Shown here in pieces: positions 63,099 to 64,000 of a stretch of 64,000 bases of DNA (positions within the stretch are counted from its first letter, which is position 1; each line of letters begins with the position of its first letter). This DNA is from Phocaeicola plebeius DSM 17135 (GTDB lineage: Bacteria > Bacteroidota > Bacteroidia > Bacteroidales > Bacteroidaceae). The position numbers and the translations under genes were made by a program. The DNA is taken from NCBI RefSeq assembly GCF_000187895.1, contig NZ_DS990130.1:124001-188000 (forward strand), read 5' to 3'. The notes beneath the pieces are model-generated. The model ran no database searches. It worked only from the letters and a program-made list of their open reading frames with translations, and was not told where the DNA came from.

Positions 63099-64000
63099 AT
63101 GTGGCTTAAACGCATTTCGATATTAAACTATAAGAATCTGGAACAGGCCGAGCTGGCTTTTTCCCGCAAGATGAACTGCATTATCGGAAAGAACGGGATG
63201 GGAAAGACCAACCTGATGGATGCTGTGTATTATCTTTCTTTTTGTAAGAGTGCAACTAACCCTATTGATTCTCAGAATATACGGCATGAACAGGACTTCT
63301 TTGTGCTGCAAGGTTTTTATGAAACAGAAGACGGTGATCCGGAAGAAGTGTATTGCGGGTTGAAGCGTCGGCAGAAGAAGCAGTTCAAGCGGAATAAGAA
63401 AGAGTATACCCGCTTGTCCGACCACATCGGATTGATTCCTTTAGTGATGGTTTCTCCGGCTGATACGTTGCTTATTGCCGGGGGGAGTGAGGAAAGAAGA
63501 CGATTCATGGACGTGGTGATTTCGCAGTTCGACCGGGAATATCTGGATGCGCTGATTCGCTACAATAAAGCCTTGGTACAGCGTAATACGTTGCTGAAAG
63601 CGGAACTGGAGCCCGACGAAGAACTGATGAACGTATGGGAAGAGATGATGGCTTCTACGGGTGAAGTGGTATTTCGTAAACGTCAGCAGTTCATCGATGA
63701 GTTTATTCCGATTTTCCAGTCATACTATTCTTATATATCCCAAAATCAGGAGGAAGTAAAACTTTCTTACCAGTCGCATGCGGCAGAGGGGGATTTGCTT
63801 GCCCTGCTGCGTGCCAACCGTCAGCGTGACCGGGTGATGGGCTACTCCTTGAAAGGTATTCATAAGGATGATTTGATTATGCAGCTGGGAGAGTTCCCCA
63901 TGAAGCGGGAAGGTTCTCAGGGGCAGAACAAAACGTATCTGATTGCCCTCAAGCTGGCACAGTTTGAATTTTTGAAGCGTACCGGAAGCGGTACGACTCC
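63099..64000 (+). CDS. recF: RecF, DNA replication and repair protein (3' end outside window)
   Basis: The frame from ATG 63099 (MWLKRISILNYKNLEQ) runs open to the window end, 300 codons of the usual 365-370. RecF is an SMC-like ATPase that loads RecA with RecO and RecR at gaps. The Walker A loop GKNGMGKT is at residues 30-37, followed by LMDAVYYLSFCKS and PLVMVSPADTLLIAGGSEERRRFMD. The ABC signature region is EGSQGQNKTYLIALKLAQ near the end, and the Walker B would follow beyond the window. Divergent from the TPR gene. Confidence 0.95.
   Translation, partial: MWLKRISILNYKNLEQAELAFSRKMNCIIGKNGMGKTNLMDAVYYLSFCKSATNPIDSQNIRHEQDFFVLQGFYETEDGDPEEVYCGLKRRQKKQFKRNKKEYTRLSDHIGLIPLVMVSPADTLLIAGGSEERRRFMDVVISQFDREYLDALIRYNKALVQRNTLLKAELEPDEELMNVWEEMMASTGEVVFRKRQQFIDEFIPIFQSYYSYISQNQEEVKLSYQSHAAEGDLLALLRANRQRDRVMGYSLKGIHKDDLIMQLGEFPMKREGSQGQNKTYLIALKLAQFEFLKRTGSGTT

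Overview
The window is Bacteroidales chromosome, most likely Bacteroides or Phocaeicola. The evidence is the Bacteroidota promoter form (TAnnTTTG -7 boxes before most genes), a SusC/SusD pair, a BACON-domain lipoprotein, a NigD-like lipoprotein, and Bacteroides-type housekeeping genes (smpB, metH, ung, asnA, ppk1, pepT, gcvT, ribH, recF). A GH16 enzyme of the marine-galactan type next to SusC/SusD and GH2, flanked by conjugative-element genes, recalls the seaweed-polysaccharide loci of gut Bacteroides such as P. plebeius. That species link is inference.

Region 1 (1-8.9 kb) is the end of a polysaccharide utilization locus: the 3' part of a GH16 gene on the + strand, then susD, susC and a GH2 beta-galactosidase-type gene on the - strand. 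A run of 11 G lies upstream of the susC promoter.

Region 2 (about 9-19.6 kb) is the core of a conjugative-type element. It carries a DUF3945/DUF4099 protein, a stand-alone DUF4099 protein, topoisomerase III, two small proteins, and a PRTRC cassette (E, C, an F-like protein, B and ThiF). Three helix-turn-helix proteins follow. By family, C is ubiquitin-like, B is E2-like and ThiF is E1-like, so this looks like a bacterial ubiquitin-like conjugation module. Two 120-bp palindromes flank the DUF3945-topB block. One iteron-like motif is shared by the promoter regions at 9.5 and 18.9 kb. No relaxase or integrase for this element lies in the window.

Region 3 (19.6-27.2 kb) is ordinary chromosome: a candidate small RNA, a D-mannonate pathway pair (SDR oxidoreductase and uxuA) between two AraC regulators, a Bcr/CflA-type exporter, and a BACON lipoprotein.

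Region 4 (27.42-41.87 kb) is a separate AT-rich integrative element of 14,447 bp, inserted in the 3' end of the gene for the GGGtGRT protein. The last 59 codons of that gene, its stop codon and its 3' flank are present at both ends, with only synonymous differences. All genes run on the - strand: an IntDOT-like integrase next to the attachment site, two proteins without a recognised family, an SF2-like ATPase, small proteins, DUF3871, a YefM/YoeB pair, a RadC-like protein, a catalytic-domain-only recombinase, an operon of five exported proteins, and a kinase-like gene that looks frameshifted. Three copies of a 60-bp palindrome lie 3' of genes here. The left flank carries an integrase-operator-like motif in the same position as the real one at the right end, which suggests an earlier element at the same site.

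Region 5 (41.7-64 kb) is core chromosome: the GGGtGRT/NifU-like pair, a DMP19 protein, a NigD-like lipoprotein, Yip1, smpB, metH, ung, asnA, rfbB, a phosphoesterase, ppk1, a K+/H+ antiporter, an Omp85 barrel, pepT, gcvT, a duplicated Gly-Tyr tRNA block, ribH, a TPR protein and the start of recF.
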